Assembly: GCF_021730395.1 (NCBI RefSeq)
Contig: NW_026461053.1
Span: forward strand, 1 to 64,000
Length of the DNA: 64,000 nucleotides
Direction of reading: 5' to 3'
Origin: Mercenaria mercenaria
Lineage: Eukaryota > Mollusca > Bivalvia > Venerida > Veneridae
The notes under the pieces were generated by a model, which was not told the DNA's origin, searched no databases, and worked only from the letters and a program-made list of their open reading frames with translations. Below are positions 35,444 to 47,969 of this stretch, one piece after another. The position numbers and the translations under genes are program-made. The stretch's first letter is position 1. Every line of letters begins with the position of its first letter.

Positions 35444-36510
35444 TATACCAGCCATCATTTAAAAATTCCCACTTGACAGTTGGTATTTGAAATTAAATAT
35501 TTACCAGTTGGAATAAAGTTTTTGCAATTTTAGCAATAAGCATAATGCATTCCGTACATAGGATACAGATCTTTTACCCATTAATATAAAGAATTTGACA
35601 ATAAGCATGTCTTTAACATTTGGCATTTACCATTTTAGCAATAAGCATTGATTTAAGATATAATTATGACATTTATCATTTGGTATGCACGGAAAGATTT
35701 CGTAGTAAGCATGGTGTGGCCTTCCATACAAACTAAATGTTCAAACCAGCTTCTTCATATGAATAACAATATACTTAGAAACCATCAATTCATTTTTAGT
35801 TGCTTTTTATTGATCGCGGCCGCGATCATTTTGAATAGGACAAGTATATGCGCGCTGGGGAAAATATTTCATGATGGACCTGTGAATTCTTTACTTGTGG
35901 GTGAAACAGGTCTCATAAGCGTAAATACGACTAGCTTCTACTGATTATAAAACATACCGTACGATTTGTTGTGAATTAACTGTTGTTGTACTTTTAGTAG
36001 TTCAACCGCCACCCTTGTTTAAGAGCAACATTTAAAAAACACGTTTTTTTTCATCCTCAAGTAATAAGTAAGTAGACTCGCCCAGTTTAATCAATCTAGA
36101 CGCGTACATAGAGCGCTTACTTCACCCGATTTACATTCGGAACATTTTCACGCGTTTCGGGCTTTATCGTATGTTTAACATGGGATTTTTTAACCGTCCA
36201 AAGATGTTGGAAATGTTTGTCTCATTGTTTATTTTTTTTAAATAAAAATGTTACTGTTTTCATTTTCTACCACTTTTTTCCCACCCTTGCCTGAAGAAAC
36301 AGTTATGAGTTTGTACACTGTTCAGACAATTGTGCTCTGTTGAAATTTAACCAAACACAAGTTTACCTGCATAAACAGAAAGCATGATATGTCACCATGC
36401 GCGGATCCTGAGGTGGGTGGGGGTGCAATTTCGCAACTTCTGTCCGGTTTGTACAAATTTCTGGGCGCGATAAACCATTTGACTTGTTTATTTCTGAATA
36501 GCTCATATAT

Positions 36511-36735
36511 CAGCCGCGCCATGAGAAAACCAACACAGTGGTTTTGCGACCAGCATGGATCCAGACCATCCTGCGCATCCGTTCAGTCTGGTCAGGATCA
36601 ATGCTGTTTGCTAACGGTTTCTCTAATTGCAATAGGCTTTGAAAGCGAACAGCATGGATCCTGACATCCGCGCAGGCTGGTCTAGATCCATGCTGGTCGC
36701 AAACCCACTATGTTGGTTTTCTCATGGCACGGCTC
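36511..36735. mobile_element. palindromic MITE with GCCATGAGAAAACCAAC ends
   Basis: CAGCCGCGCCATGAGAAAAC on the left and the inverse of GAGCCGTGCCATGAGAAAAC on the right. The core holds CGACCAGCATGGATCCAGAC and its inverse. The same family is at 62985-63207. Confidence 0.8.
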
Positions 36736-37356
36736 ATATTAACTTTTAACCTGTATAAAATAATATTCTTTTAATTATTGTTATGTAGTAAAAGTAATTT
36801 TCCTTGTTTGAACATACATATTTGTCAATCGAAAATCATGCTAATTTATTTTTTAAAGTTTTTTTTCTATATGAAAAGTTTCTATATTAAGGATCTAATT
36901 ATGTTCAAATCTGTACAAGGAGTTGTGAAGGGGTAATATACCTAAATTCAGTCTGCGCAACAGAGACTAGACATTTCCTTATTAAAATACTGTAATAGTA
37001 TTATTTTATTTATTTATTATTTTTTTGCACTAAAATAATTCATATAAATGCACAAAGCCATAAAGAATACTGCAATCATCATCCAGGCACTGTCATAAAT
37101 ATGCACTGTACTTGCTGCCAGCTGTATGCTGTCAGAAAAGTATGCTTCAATTATAATTATAGGAACTTAAAAATGTGTTGAAAAAGTTTAACTAGAAATC
37201 AGATTAATTTAATCCCAATTTTTCTGCACAAAAATGTGGAGAATATCCATGATCCAAAGTATTATGAGATATCCTTCATTGCTAGCATGATATGTTATTG
37301 AAATATATTTCTAATTCATAATTTTTGAAGAAGAATTAAAGTGATGTCATGATATG

Positions 37357-37466
37357 CACTTATTGAATGGCTTACCGGTCAATAGTCAAAACTATTGACC
37401 AAGGTCCAAAGGACTGAGGGTCAATAATTTTGACTAATGACTGGTTTTAAAGCCATTCAATAAGTG
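37357..37466. repeat. 110-bp palindrome (CACTTATTGAATGGCTT arms)
   Basis: CACTTATTGAATGGCTT at the left and its exact inverse at the right, with inner arms GGTCAATAGTCAAAA / TTTTGACTAATGACTGG. It is probably a small MITE or the hairpin end of one. Confidence 0.65.
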
Positions 37467-38397
37467 TTTTATTTTATGACATGAGAAATTAATTTTCACT
37501 GGTAACTTTTCAACAGTTTGACTTACTAGCCAAGAAATCATGTCTTGAGACTGATGAAACAGCACAAACTATGGACCAGCGATTTATATAAATATAACGG
37601 GTCATGTAATAATAAATGATGATATGTACTGTATTAAAGTATGTAATATATAGCCTACTAAATACTAAATGCATTCAGGCTTTGGAAGAAGACTATTTTC
37701 AGAAAAAAGTTAGAACAGAAATGAAGTATGACAGACATTTCTCTATGACATATATTATATGACTCCTTATAATCACATATCACTGGTCCATGTACTCAAC
37801 ACATGTTCTCTGAGCCAAAGTTAAAACTTGAAATATGTGAAAATTTATTTTTGATGTCATGTAATAACTAATTACAGTATCAAGTTTAGATATTCAAATG
37901 ACTTGCTGTGTAGTCAGAAAGTCATTCAATAAGTTGACACTAATGTGTACTATGTGATCAAAAAATTTTGAAAAATATATGAGGAAAAATGGTATCAGAA
38001 AATAAACATAATATCATGACTTTGTGTTATTTTTTTTCCAAACTTAAAAACTATATTTAATTCAGTTGATAATAAACTAAATGAAATTCTAAAGGAAATG
38101 CTCTGATGGACTGTATAGTATTTAAGTCCACAAAATGTAATTATTTTTTTCTTCACATAATATGTATTAGAAGTTGAGTAAGAGATCGTCTAACTGTTAT
38201 ACCTGTACCATGCATACAGATACAATTGAATGGGCACTGTATATATGGCTGCCCAAACCCCCATCTTTTCCAGGTCCAGAATCTACTTTATAGTTAAAAA
38301 GGCAAACTCTTCCCTGTTTGTTTCCTTTGTTTTATTCAGCTATATTTACACCGCATTTCCAATGAAATAATCACACTGTAGTTGATGCAGTAGAAAA

Positions 38398-39722
38398 TTA
38401 TAGGAGGGGAGCTGTCTGTGTAAAAAGGAGAACTAATAAACAAAACATTGAGGAAAATTCTTTGGACATGACCAAACAAAAGAAAGAAGGGATTAAAACA
38501 AGAAAGTAGTTACAGGAAGATTAACAATTGTGTAAAATGAGGGTGGGCCATGGAGGAGGGGTATGTCACATGGCAATAAAAAAGATAAAATTAGCGTATA
38601 AATCATGTCACTATTTTCACTGAAATAATGTGAAAAAAATAACGTCCAAATTTCCAATCTCCGAGTCGGATTTTTGCCACTACGGACGCGAAAACAGTGA
38701 CAATATGCTAGTCAGCTGTAAAACACACAAACTCTGACAATCAACATAAATAAAAGTCTCTAATGAGCTGCAGAATGTACACAATGCGGATTAAATGCAG
38801 CTTTTTTTATTGTTTACAGAAGACCTCCTTCTGTTACTAATTATAGGAGGGGAGCTGTCTGTGTAAAAAGGAGGAGAACTAATAAACAAAACATTGAGGA
38901 AAATTCTTTGGACATGACCAAACAAAAGAAAGAAGGGATTAAAACAAGAAAGTAGTTACAGGAAGATTAACAATTGTGTAAAATGAGGGTGGGCCACGGA
39001 GGAGGGGTATGTCACATGGCAATAAAAAAGATAAAATAAGCGTATAAATCATGTCACGATTTCAGACATGATTCACAATGAGTTCATGGTCTGTTGACTC
39101 ATTCGATAGAGTATCAGAATGGCACCACAAGATACCGGGTTTGAGCCCTAGTCCAATTTGAATTACCAGTGAATTTGACACAAATGTTGGGACAGTGAAT
39201 ACATTACATTTTTTTTTTGTATTTATTAATTGGTATTGTGACAGTCACTTGAAACTATTATACAGTTTGTTGGGTTTCAGACTTTGTCACAGTTTATCAG
39301 GGTGGATTCAGAGGTGGCAGGAGGGCTAAAATTGATATGCAATTGAAATGGCAGTCAATTTTCACAATAATTTTACTAATTTGGGATGGGGGTATTTTGC
39401 ATAATATATCAATTATACTCACACATTTGCCAGTTATTCCAAGCACCATTCAAAATTGAATTCTGTTTTGTTTTTATTTTTTTCATTAAAAGAGATTTTC
39501 ACTGAAATAATGTGAAAAAATAACGTCCAAATTTCCAATCTCCGAGTCGGATTTTTGCCACTACGGACGCGAAAACAGTGACAATATGCTAGTCAGCTGT
39601 AAAACACACATACTCTGACAATCAACATAAATAAAAGTCTCTAATGAGCTGCAGAATGTACACAATGCGGATTAAATGCAGCTTTTTTTTATTGTTTACA
39701 GAAGATCTCCTTCTGTTACTAA
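38398..39722. repeat. recent tandem duplication of about 443 bp, second copy interrupted
   Basis: Block R1 (38398-38611) recurs at 38841-39057 and block R2 (38614-38841) recurs at 39496-39722, with only a few changes. The order R1-R2-R1-insert-R2 shows a tandem duplication followed by an insertion into the second copy. Confidence 0.85.
39060..39495 (+). mobile_element. insertion carrying a tRNA-like SINE head
   Basis: It separates R1 and R2 of the second duplicate; the first duplicate gives the empty site. A short GATTT flanks both sides. Near 39095-39165, GACTCATTCGATAGAG (A box) and CGGGTTTGAGCCCT (B box) sit at tRNA spacing. The rest is AT-rich, with T-runs at both ends. Confidence 0.55.
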
Positions 39723-40794
39723 ATAAAGATAGGCAGGTACTTCCGTTACTATATTTAGATGCGGGTTATCCAGTTTTCAAGCTGTAAATATCATAAAAAC
39801 TTATGCTGAACGAAATATTTTACTTAAGAATTTCTTGCATACTTAAGTTTTATTTTAGCTAAGAATTACTTAAGTTGTTTTATGAATAACAAATATACTT
39901 AAGTAAAATAAATTTCTTACCTAAGTAATACTTAAGTAAATAATCAATTTCTTATACTTATACTTAGGATGCTTTATGAATACAGCCCCAGGTTCTGTAT
40001 TTTGACATAATTATTCCACGTTTTGATCCAGGAAAAGTAGCAGTGCTGTTGTTTTGTTTGAACATCTTTGAAACCAAAGAAGGTATTGGATTGAAACTTT
40101 AAAAAGGGCTTTAAGAATCATACGTCAAGTTGTCATAGCAGTTCAAAATGGATTTTACTTTTATTAGGTATTTCCCTTTTTGGACTTTGAAAAATGTACA
40201 GAAAATGTATTGTCCTTCAATATTCATTAAACTTGTGTATGCACTGGATTGAAACTTAACATAAATCTCGTATCATAATGCAGTTATACACATCGTGTTT
40301 GCGGTTTTTCTGGTTGGTCTTGAAATATGCCATTTGGATATTACATAAACCTTTGGGCACATACAGCAAACTGACATAAGATGACATTTATACAAAATTG
40401 TTTCTCATTGTTGTACTAAATTGTTTACATTTTTGATATTTTAAATAATGACATTATAACAGTGAAGAGAGTTTACAGTGACTTGGTATAATGGTACATG
40501 TTTAAGTAAAGCTGCTGCAAGAAGGCACAATAACCCCATAGCTCTTCAGATGACAATGGAAAGTAAAGAACCGCGAGTTATTATGAAAACATTCTAAAAC
40601 GTGCTATTCGGACAGTGCTGAAAACGGTATCCCCTAAAACACTATTTTATGACTTTTGAAACAGAGAGAATATATATAATTCAAATAGATGGCAGGGTAC
40701 TAGATTAAGAATCGCACATAAAATGTGTTTAATTTAAGGCATCCGATCCACAAAGCAAAGAGATAAAATTTCAATGCCTGGTGACCCCATGTTT

Positions 40795-40885
40795 TTTCTT
40801 TTTCTTTTTTTTTTTCTTTTTTTTTTGTTTGTTTGTTTGTTTGTTTGTTGGTTTTTTGTTTTTTTTTGTTGTTTTTTTTTTGTTA
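40795..40885. repeat. T-rich tract with (GTTT)n
   Basis: An expanded T/G simple repeat at the place where unit 1 has a short T tract (near 2895-2915). Confidence 0.85.
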
Positions 40886-41549
40886 TATATCATTTGAAAG
40901 TGTTGTGTCTGCTGAACAAGAATTAGGTAATAAGATGACTAAAATGATAAGCACGAATCACTACAGTCTTGTTTTTGACTGCGAAATGATAAATCTTACA
41001 CTGTAATAACTGGATTTCTGTTGAAGCATCATTGAAAAATATTAAATAAAAAAATGAAAATTTTATAACTTATTTTTGTCATGTAATTTATATTTTCTTT
41101 TTCAGTAGACAATAAACTTTCAAATGATACCTACATTATATGAGCTTACCAGGCATCAATATATGATATATTTTAAAGGTACTGTTATATAGAACTTGCT
41201 TATCTGTGGACCGGATACCTTAGCATGATCTGTCCTACACTAAATAGATGTTACAATGATATAATCTTAAGATTCAACCAAATGCTTATCTTTATTTCAG
41301 GCGAACAAATGTTTACGATCATTAAATGTTGCTTGGAACGGATTTGGTAAAGAGGGAGCAAAAGCCTTGCCGGAAAACGACAGTTTAACTGAATTAGATG
41401 TTACAAATAATAGAATTAATGCTAACGGGATGGCTTTGTTTATGATTGGATTACGCACTAATGAAACTCTACAAAGTTTAAAGGTAAGCGCTATTAATAA
41501 CATAGCAACAGCATAGCAGCAAGCAAATATTATAACAGATTGTATGTGG

Positions 41550-41956
41550 GCGTTCTGAGGTATTTAGCCGGATTTCTGAGGATTTTTATGGGGAGGGATA
41601 ACTTTTATTTACACTGTCCCGTGTCTTTGGAACATAGCGGGGGTAAGAGTGAGGTTGGGTGCGCACCATAAACCGGTTTAAGCTCCCCAGTGGTGTTTTT
41701 GCCACTGACCGTTCCAAGGCGGTGCCCCACTGTGTTCCTTTGTTTGTTCGTTTTGTCCTCTTGTGTAGGCTTTGTGTGTATGTGTGTGTGTTCCTTTGTT
41801 TGTTCGTTTTGTCCTCGTGTGTTAGCTTTGTGTGTGTGCACGTGTATGTCTGTGTGTGTTTGTGGTGTGCACGTCTGCGTGCTGTAGGTTACGTTTTGGG
41901 GAGGCTGCGATTTTGGTACGTGGCATTCCCTGTCTGATATTTGTCTTTGTTTTTTA
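41550..41956. mobile_element. about 405-bp retroposon-like insertion in LRR-EF-2 intron
   Basis: Absent from copy 1 (empty site near 3588). It contains GTTTAAGCTCCCCAGTGGTG and TTTGCCACTGACCGTTCCAA, which I recall as a dispersed bivalve repeat, then TGTGTTCCTTTGTTTGTTCG twice and a TG-rich run. It ends in T-rich sequence. No target duplication can be defined. Confidence 0.55.
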
Positions 41957-42597
41957 GTATTTGAAAATATAAAATTTCATAATTACTTGTACTATGTCAG
42001 TTTACATAGCCAGACTGAATGCATGTAAAGGCTTTAGCAAACCTGTAGGTGAATTTCTATATCATACCTAGATTATGTTCTGCTGAGTGATTCATTTGTT
42101 TGTACGGTATCAGGTTTGATTATTAGTTGTAAATTGTGTGATACCTTCTTACACATATATGAAAGCGTATTGTATTTAAATTATTTTATCTGGCTTTAAA
42201 TTATATTAGCCTTCTTTTCTTGCAGCTTGGAATGAATCCATTCAGCAGTGAAGTTGCAAAGCATTTACTTCTTATTATAGAAGTTAATGAGAAATGTGCT
42301 CTAACACACCTAGAAATGTCTGTAAGTCTGTAATACTGACATTTCGTACTTGCAATCTTTCTTTTATTCATTACACTTAAAATACTTTCGAACAAGTTAT
42401 CTACAAACATGTTTTCTTTGTGTCTACATTTGGTGACAAGCCATTTTGCGTATCCGGCATGCTTGTATTTGGTCACTGTACACTTTCCTGGTTTTAATCG
42501 TTAATTAGTTTAGTTTATACTAATTTGTTTTAGCTCGATTGTATTGAAAGCTTTAAGCTTATTTGAACAACTCTCGAGTCCGTTTCCTAGAAAAACC

Positions 42598-42700
42598 GGT
42601 ACTGGTGTCATATGAGAAGTCATGGTCGTGACCCCAATGGGGCTCGAACCCACGATCCCCGGGTTGAGCGGCCTACACCTTAACCACTAAACCACTGCTT
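42598..42700 (-). mobile_element. tRNA-derived SINE fragment (unit-2 copy)
   Basis: Counterpart of 4262-4380, with a better-kept B box (GGGTTCGAGCCCC on the minus strand) and A box TGGTTTAGTGGTTAAGG. Confidence 0.7.
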
Positions 42701-43548
42701 CCCTTAATTAACGTTATTTCTAAAAAGAAGTATGTCAATTTTAAATTTCTACTACAGGATGTGTCTGTAGACGAAGATGTTGTTGCAGTACTCGAGCGGT
42801 TGGCCGGTAATCGACATTTAAGGGTAAATCACGGGAAAATCGTTCGCAAAGTACCCGAGAATCCCTACGTCCCTCCACCATTGCCTCCACGTGACCACCT
42901 TGAATTAATGTTCGAGTTCAAATACGAGCACGGGTACCGGACACTTGACCTTCTTATGAGAATGGATAAAGATAATAATATGGTCGTCGACAGAGAGGAG
43001 TTTAAAATGGGCTTTTGGTAGGGTATCTCATTAAGTTTGACATCTTTAGAGAAACATTAAAATTCCATGTAATTATTATATGTGTATGCTATAATGAAAT
43101 GTATTACTTAGACAAGTATACTTTATTAGATTTTTTTTACTTTATTTTTTTCTTTTCTTCATACTTTCATGTGAACGTGAACACATTTTTATCTGCTATA
43201 CCATTTAGGGGACGATTTTGTGCTAAATAAACTCAAAACGTTCGCTTGTTTAGTCAGTCTATATTTCAGGAAATGGATATTGAAGCTGATGATGATCAAT
43301 GAGCTTATGTCTAGGCTGGACACTAACTCTGATGGGAATATTGATTATAGGTTAATATGTTTATTTATTATATACCTATATAAATTCTGTAAAAAAATCA
43401 GCTTGTATTTCACAATTAAATATGGACAAGAAAGAAAGTCCGTATTGTAAATTTAAATTCCGCGTTGTACCTTTTGTATTGTATGCTACTGGACCACTTT
43501 CATTAATATGCATATCCTGACACAGTTCTATAAACAGCGCACATAAAG

Positions 43549-44229
43549 CTTCAGTTCCATTGCGTTGAAGATTTCATTTAATAACAAAACAACAAACAAA
43601 AGGTAGAGGTATATGATAAAAGGGTCATTATAACAGTAGTTAGATCTGGGATTTTGTATTCGGCTTTCGTAGATTTTGCAAGGTCGGATCACACTCGGCG
43701 CTTGCGTGCCTCGTAAGATCCGATCTGACAAAATCCACTCGAACCGAATACAGCATCCCAGATCGAGCTACTGTTATAATAACCCTATTTTATTCTTAAA
43801 GGCACTTACCTCCAGCTCGAACGAAAACAAAATTAATTTTTTAAATATCAGAAAATATTTGCTATATTTCTTCTGAAGGCCTTAAATCTTATTTAGTTAC
43901 AAACAAATTATAAGTTATGGAAACACACAAGAATCAGTTGTTGTTATTAAGTTTTCCATTCAAAGCGTTTGTAACGGGGTACCTGGGGTAAACTGCCTTA
44001 ATTATAAAGCTTTACATTTACCGACCATTAAGTGAGTATTCCTCCGTGGTGTATTGGATTATTGTTTATTACCGCGGTCTGACTCGGGCGTGTTTTTTTC
44101 TCTTAATTTGGCATTTTTAAGAAAACACTCATTTTCTAGTGTTCAAAATATGATCAAACCAGTTTTATAGAGAGATCATTTATTAGCCAAACTATGATGA
44201 TCTGTGCCTTAAAATTTAGTTATGAGCGA
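43549..44229. mobile_element. about 680-bp unit-2-specific insertion with internal MITE
   Basis: Absent from copy 1 (near 5236). It contains a palindromic MITE at 43621-43786; the outer ends show no clear inverted repeat, so it may be more than one event. Confidence 0.5.
43621..43786. mobile_element. 166-bp palindromic MITE (AGGGTCATTATAACAGTAG ends)
   Basis: AGGGTCATTATAACAGTAG on the left and the inverse of AGGGTTATTATAACAGTAG on the right, then AGATCTGGGATTTTG / GATCTGGGATGCTG arms and a short loop. Nearly the whole element is stem. Confidence 0.8.
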
Positions 44230-44662
44230 TAACTTAAGGCATGACAGATATAAAACTGTGATGATTTATATGATTGGATACCGGGGAAGCAGATCTGTAT
44301 TTCGTCATAGACGAATCCAGATCATTCCACTTATCATACACATATATATTAACATGGCAGTTACAAGATTTATCTATACATGAATAATAATAAATCCTGT
44401 TAAGATGATCTCCGTTTCAAAAATATTGTTATAAATCTTCTCTATTTCGAACCAAAAATTAATAAGAAAGAAATATAATTCTAAATTCCGCGTTTTATTT
44501 ACTTCAGTGTTTTATTCCAGACAGACTATAATTGTTTAAAAACCGATGTTGTAAAACTATCACTTTCCTTGATTATGTGTAAACAGTTTGCTGGAGTCAG
44601 CTTTACGAAACCTGCGTAGGACAAGTTAAAACTTAGGTGTCAGGTGTTTCACAAACACATTT

Positions 44663-44860
44663 TTAACCCTTATCATGCTTGATACGATTGATTCTGCCTT
44701 TGCGACCAGAGTTTATCATGATTAGCCTGCACATCCATGCAGTCTGATCATGACCTGCACTGTTCGCCATTCAGTCAATATCTTCGTGGTAAACACCCCT
44801 TTTAACAGTCTACGGTACTATCCAATGTGAAGGATGGAAATTTAGCAGGGTAAGGGTTAA
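44663..44860. mobile_element. MITE with TTAACCCT ends (copy in unit 2)
   Basis: Counterpart of 5866-6071 with both ends intact (TTAACCCTTATCATGCT and AGCAGGGTAAGGGTTAA). Confidence 0.65.
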
Positions 44861-45702
44861 ATGATTTGTGGGACCAGCTTCTCGAAGTCAACGTAGGTCA
44901 AAGTTAGAACTTAGGTGTGTAAGGTGTTTCACGACTATCATTTTACGAAAATTAATTTTAACTATTCGGCTTTTTTTTCTAGAAACTTAGAGCAACACAA
45001 ATAAGATCGATTTACCTTAAAATTGCATCAACGACTCCGTTTTAGGTGGATACAAGTAATAAATTACGAAATACATGTATCTCGAAAGTCCATACTTATG
45101 ACAGAATTTATTGAATAAATTTATAAACATTTGTGAAAACGAGCCCCTAGCATATAAATGTCAAAAGTGTTAAAGAAGTTTTAAACTTTCAGTGAATTCG
45201 TACAGGGAGAGAAAGAATACGGCTCCAGACAGAAGAGACACATGAACATGCAAACTCTTGGAAAAATTCGTTCATTGGCAGCGGCTATGTTAAAACTTCG
45301 AGTGAAGGCACACATGAATGACGCAGAAACACGAAGACTTAGTACTCAAAATACGGAATCAAAGCTTACAGCACCAAAAAAAATCAATAGTTGAAACAAA
45401 ACAGTGTATGGGAATGACAAATATAATTCAGGCGCGTAGCGCCGTATGCTCAGTTACTGTTAGAGTAAAATGCTAGAGTCTGATAAAAAGCTATATACTC
45501 GAATGGGGAAATACAACGGCTGGTACAGAAATGCTAGCACATAGTAGTAAAAGCTGTTCATTGTAGTTTTGTAAATTTTAGAAGAAAAACATGGCCGCAC
45601 ATTTGCTGATAATACTCATCCATGACTGTGTCTCAGTCTTGAAAGTGGAATGTGACCGGGAATGATGATAACTGCGTGAAAGAAGTAAAAAGACTTGGGT
45701 GT

Positions 45703-46230
45703 TATATTGACGAACAGGTTCTTTTGTTGCGGAACCACTTTACGATATATAGCTCTCTTTTTGGTGTACTTTGTGCTTCTGGGATGATATCTACCCTAAT
45801 TTTTTACTTTATTAAGAATATAGGTAGTTAATGAAGTTGCGTGTCTTGGTAATAACGGTTCTTGTTCTTACTGATATTTACGATGATATCGATAGTGGTA
45901 CCATGACCATTTTCATAAAATACTGCATATAATTATATTTCTAATAATGAGTATGTAACTGTGTTAGAGGTCATTTCAAGACTACTGCATACTTTAAGCT
46001 TCTGATATTATCCAGATAATATTCCATAATAAAACATGCTGTTTAAATAGTTTTGTTTTTATTTCAATACGGATGTTTTTCGAAATATGTCATTTTTAAT
46101 TCATATTGTTCATTTTACAATATGAATTACATGTAGATATTAATGTTTCAATTTTAAAATCAAAGGCTCGGATCCTCTCGCTACTTTGTTTTTCATAGAC
46201 ATTGAATTCTCTTTTACGGCTAGTCTGTTA
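45703..46230. other. unit-2-specific 530-bp insertion, no gene
   Basis: Absent from unit 1 (near 6933). AT-rich, starts with TTGACGAACAGGTTC; no inverted repeats or open frame recognised. Confidence 0.4.
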
Positions 46231-46289
46231 TTTTGATTACGGACGATACGCCACTTTTGAATTGAACAGCATTCTATTGTATAATTGAA

Positions 46290-46440
46290 AGCCGCCATTA
46301 TGAGCACGTGTGTGGTTGTATTGGATGTAACATGTACAGATGTCGAGTTCTGCTTAACCTGGGGTAAGGGGGCATGGACGGTACCACCGTTTATTAAAAG
46401 GCTCAGTCAAACCGAGACTGCAACATTTTCATTTTGTCGT
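46290..46440. repeat. dispersed repeat (unit-2 copy)
   Basis: GAGTTCTGCTTAACCTGGGG, GGGCATGGACGGTACCACCG and CTCAGTCAAACCGAG; the unit-1 version is at 7015-7150. Confidence 0.55.
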
Positions 46441-46547
46441 CTTTGACGAGTTTCCTCCGTATCTGTTTTTCTTTGTATTTATGTTTTGAGGAGGACCATG
46501 TGTTAGACTGGCTTGTAACCAATAATGTATTTATATCGTTATTACTA

Positions 46548-46555
46548 TTATATTA

Positions 46556-46590
<35 letters not shown>

Positions 46591-46600
46591 GTTATTATAA
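46548..46600. repeat. (ATT)n microsatellite
   Basis: Counterpart of 7225-7285, with a different repeat number. Confidence 0.9.
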
Positions 46601-47969
46601 AACAATTGTGCTGCATGCGCGTCAAATGTAAACTTGCACTATCTTTACGAAGAGAAACTAAATAATAAAAGTCATTTTCTGTACTGAGAGCAGCTGTAAT
46701 CAGTAGATAGATGTTGCAAGTTCTTGCACTTTCTATAAACGGAGAGACTAAAAGATATAGATAGAAATTTCAACTGTTATTACCCATACAAATGGAAAAT
46801 GATATTAAAGAAAAGCACTTTCTACACATAGAGAAACTAAACGATAGACTTTTTTTACTGTAATTGTCCCAACACATGGAAACTGAAATTAAAGTAAGGT
46901 ACTTGATACATTACAGCTAAAATAAATATAAAAAGCTTAAATCTATGAAATAAAAAAGATTCCATTATCCTTTGTTTGTGTCTTCTCCTTAGTCAGTGAT
47001 GTCTGGTGTGCTGATTCCATTTAGAATATGTGACATTAGAGTCCCGAGTGTTTTAGCTGAATAAAACATGTGTAAGGCACCAGTACATTTTCACAAGGAA
47101 TGTATAATGTCATATAGGCTTTGGTTTTTCCAGCACAGGCTAAATCGAAAAGATAGTGTCTGTAGTGCTTATTAAGGATGTATGCCACCTTATTTTTACT
47201 TTATTTTCGTTTCCTATTAAAATTGATATCTTAAGAATATATACCAATCGCTTGCCTTAGGACTGCTACCTTAAAGATAAAACTGCTACATTAAACCTCT
47301 CATGAACAGACTCAGTCAAACCGAGTCTGCTATAATTCTGCTTCGTTGCATTCTATGCTTCCAAAGGATATTTTTACAGATTTTATTAAAATAATGTTAA
47401 GGTAAAAACGCATAAACTTTTTATTCAAACATGATACATCTTTAAATAATTTTTTTCAAGGATATAAATACTTTTTTAAAAACGTTTTTACAAGAAATAC
47501 AGATTTAATGAAACTGTTAATTCTGAATGAAATTTGTATGTAGAATTGACGGATTGTGGTGATGCTTGGTGCATGAGTGTGATTGTACTCAACCTAAATA
47601 AAATAATCTATACTTCATTTAAACGTTCGGACACGGTGACTAGTGGTAACATTTAATTTGGAATATTTGAATAGCACTTTTCTGCGTGCTAGTTCATTCG
47701 TTTTATTATATACAGCTTGATGTTGTGTGATTCATGGAAACAGTGGCAAAAGCACTTATCATAAGGGCTGCCAACTTACACATATACAAACCATAACTGC
47801 AATGGGGAATCGGGCGGTGTGGCAATAGGACATGCATTAGGTAAGTGTAGAATATATTTACGATGTTGTTACAACATTCAAATGTGGAAATGTATGCATA
47901 AGTTAGTAATTGTCAAAGAAAAAAAATATACGAGGTTGTTACAACATTCAAATGTGAATCTATATGCAT

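Larger units (their letters stand above)
35445..38397. other. interior of the 7.9 kb element, no gene
   Basis: AT-rich. The first part repeats CATTTACCATTTTAGCAATAAGCAT-like phrases (35500-35660). The MITE at 36511-36735 and the palindrome at 37357-37466 are listed separately. No open frame with recognisable protein content. Confidence 0.5.
32118..39988. mobile_element. 7.9 kb TIR element, probably Harbinger-like, with CAG target duplication
   Basis: Ends are inverted: GGGCCGTATTCATAAAGCAT on the left and the inverse of GGGCTGTATTCATAAAGCAT on the right, then arrays of CTTAAGT in both subterminal regions. CAG flanks both sides (32115-32117 and 39989-39991). Unit 1 has a single CAG at the empty site (2091-2093). 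The 3-bp duplication and GGGCC-type ends suggest PIF/Harbinger by recollection. No transposase or Myb-like protein is visible. The interior is a 20-bp minisatellite, two other MITEs, a palindrome and a recent duplication, so it is a large non-autonomous element that collected other repeats. Confidence 0.7.
41301..45394 (+). pseudogene. LRR and EF-hand protein (LRRC74-like), copy 2, decayed
   Basis: Exons: 41301-41483, 42226-42321, 42758-43017, 43270-43350 and 45193-45394, with the splice borders of copy 1. Exon 1 has an in-frame 12-base loss (LGEA missing after KA). Exon 3 has lost one A from an A-run just after EEF in EF-hand 1, and the frame then ends at GFW and stop. Exon 4 has lost five bases between DDDQ and ELMSRL. 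In exon 5 the TAA stop became AAA, which adds KINS before a TGA. The combination makes a full product unlikely. Introns carry post-duplication insertions at 41550-41956 and 43549-44229. Confidence 0.85.

Noticed and set aside
32118-39988. Possible capsid- or polymerase-bearing large element
   Set aside because: Inverted ends and size prompted the question, but no viral-type protein is visible and the 3-bp flank duplication does not fit.
41605-41937. Cysteine/valine-rich or histidine/threonine-rich open frames on both strands
   Set aside because: Generated by TG-rich simple repeats inside a retroposon-like insertion.
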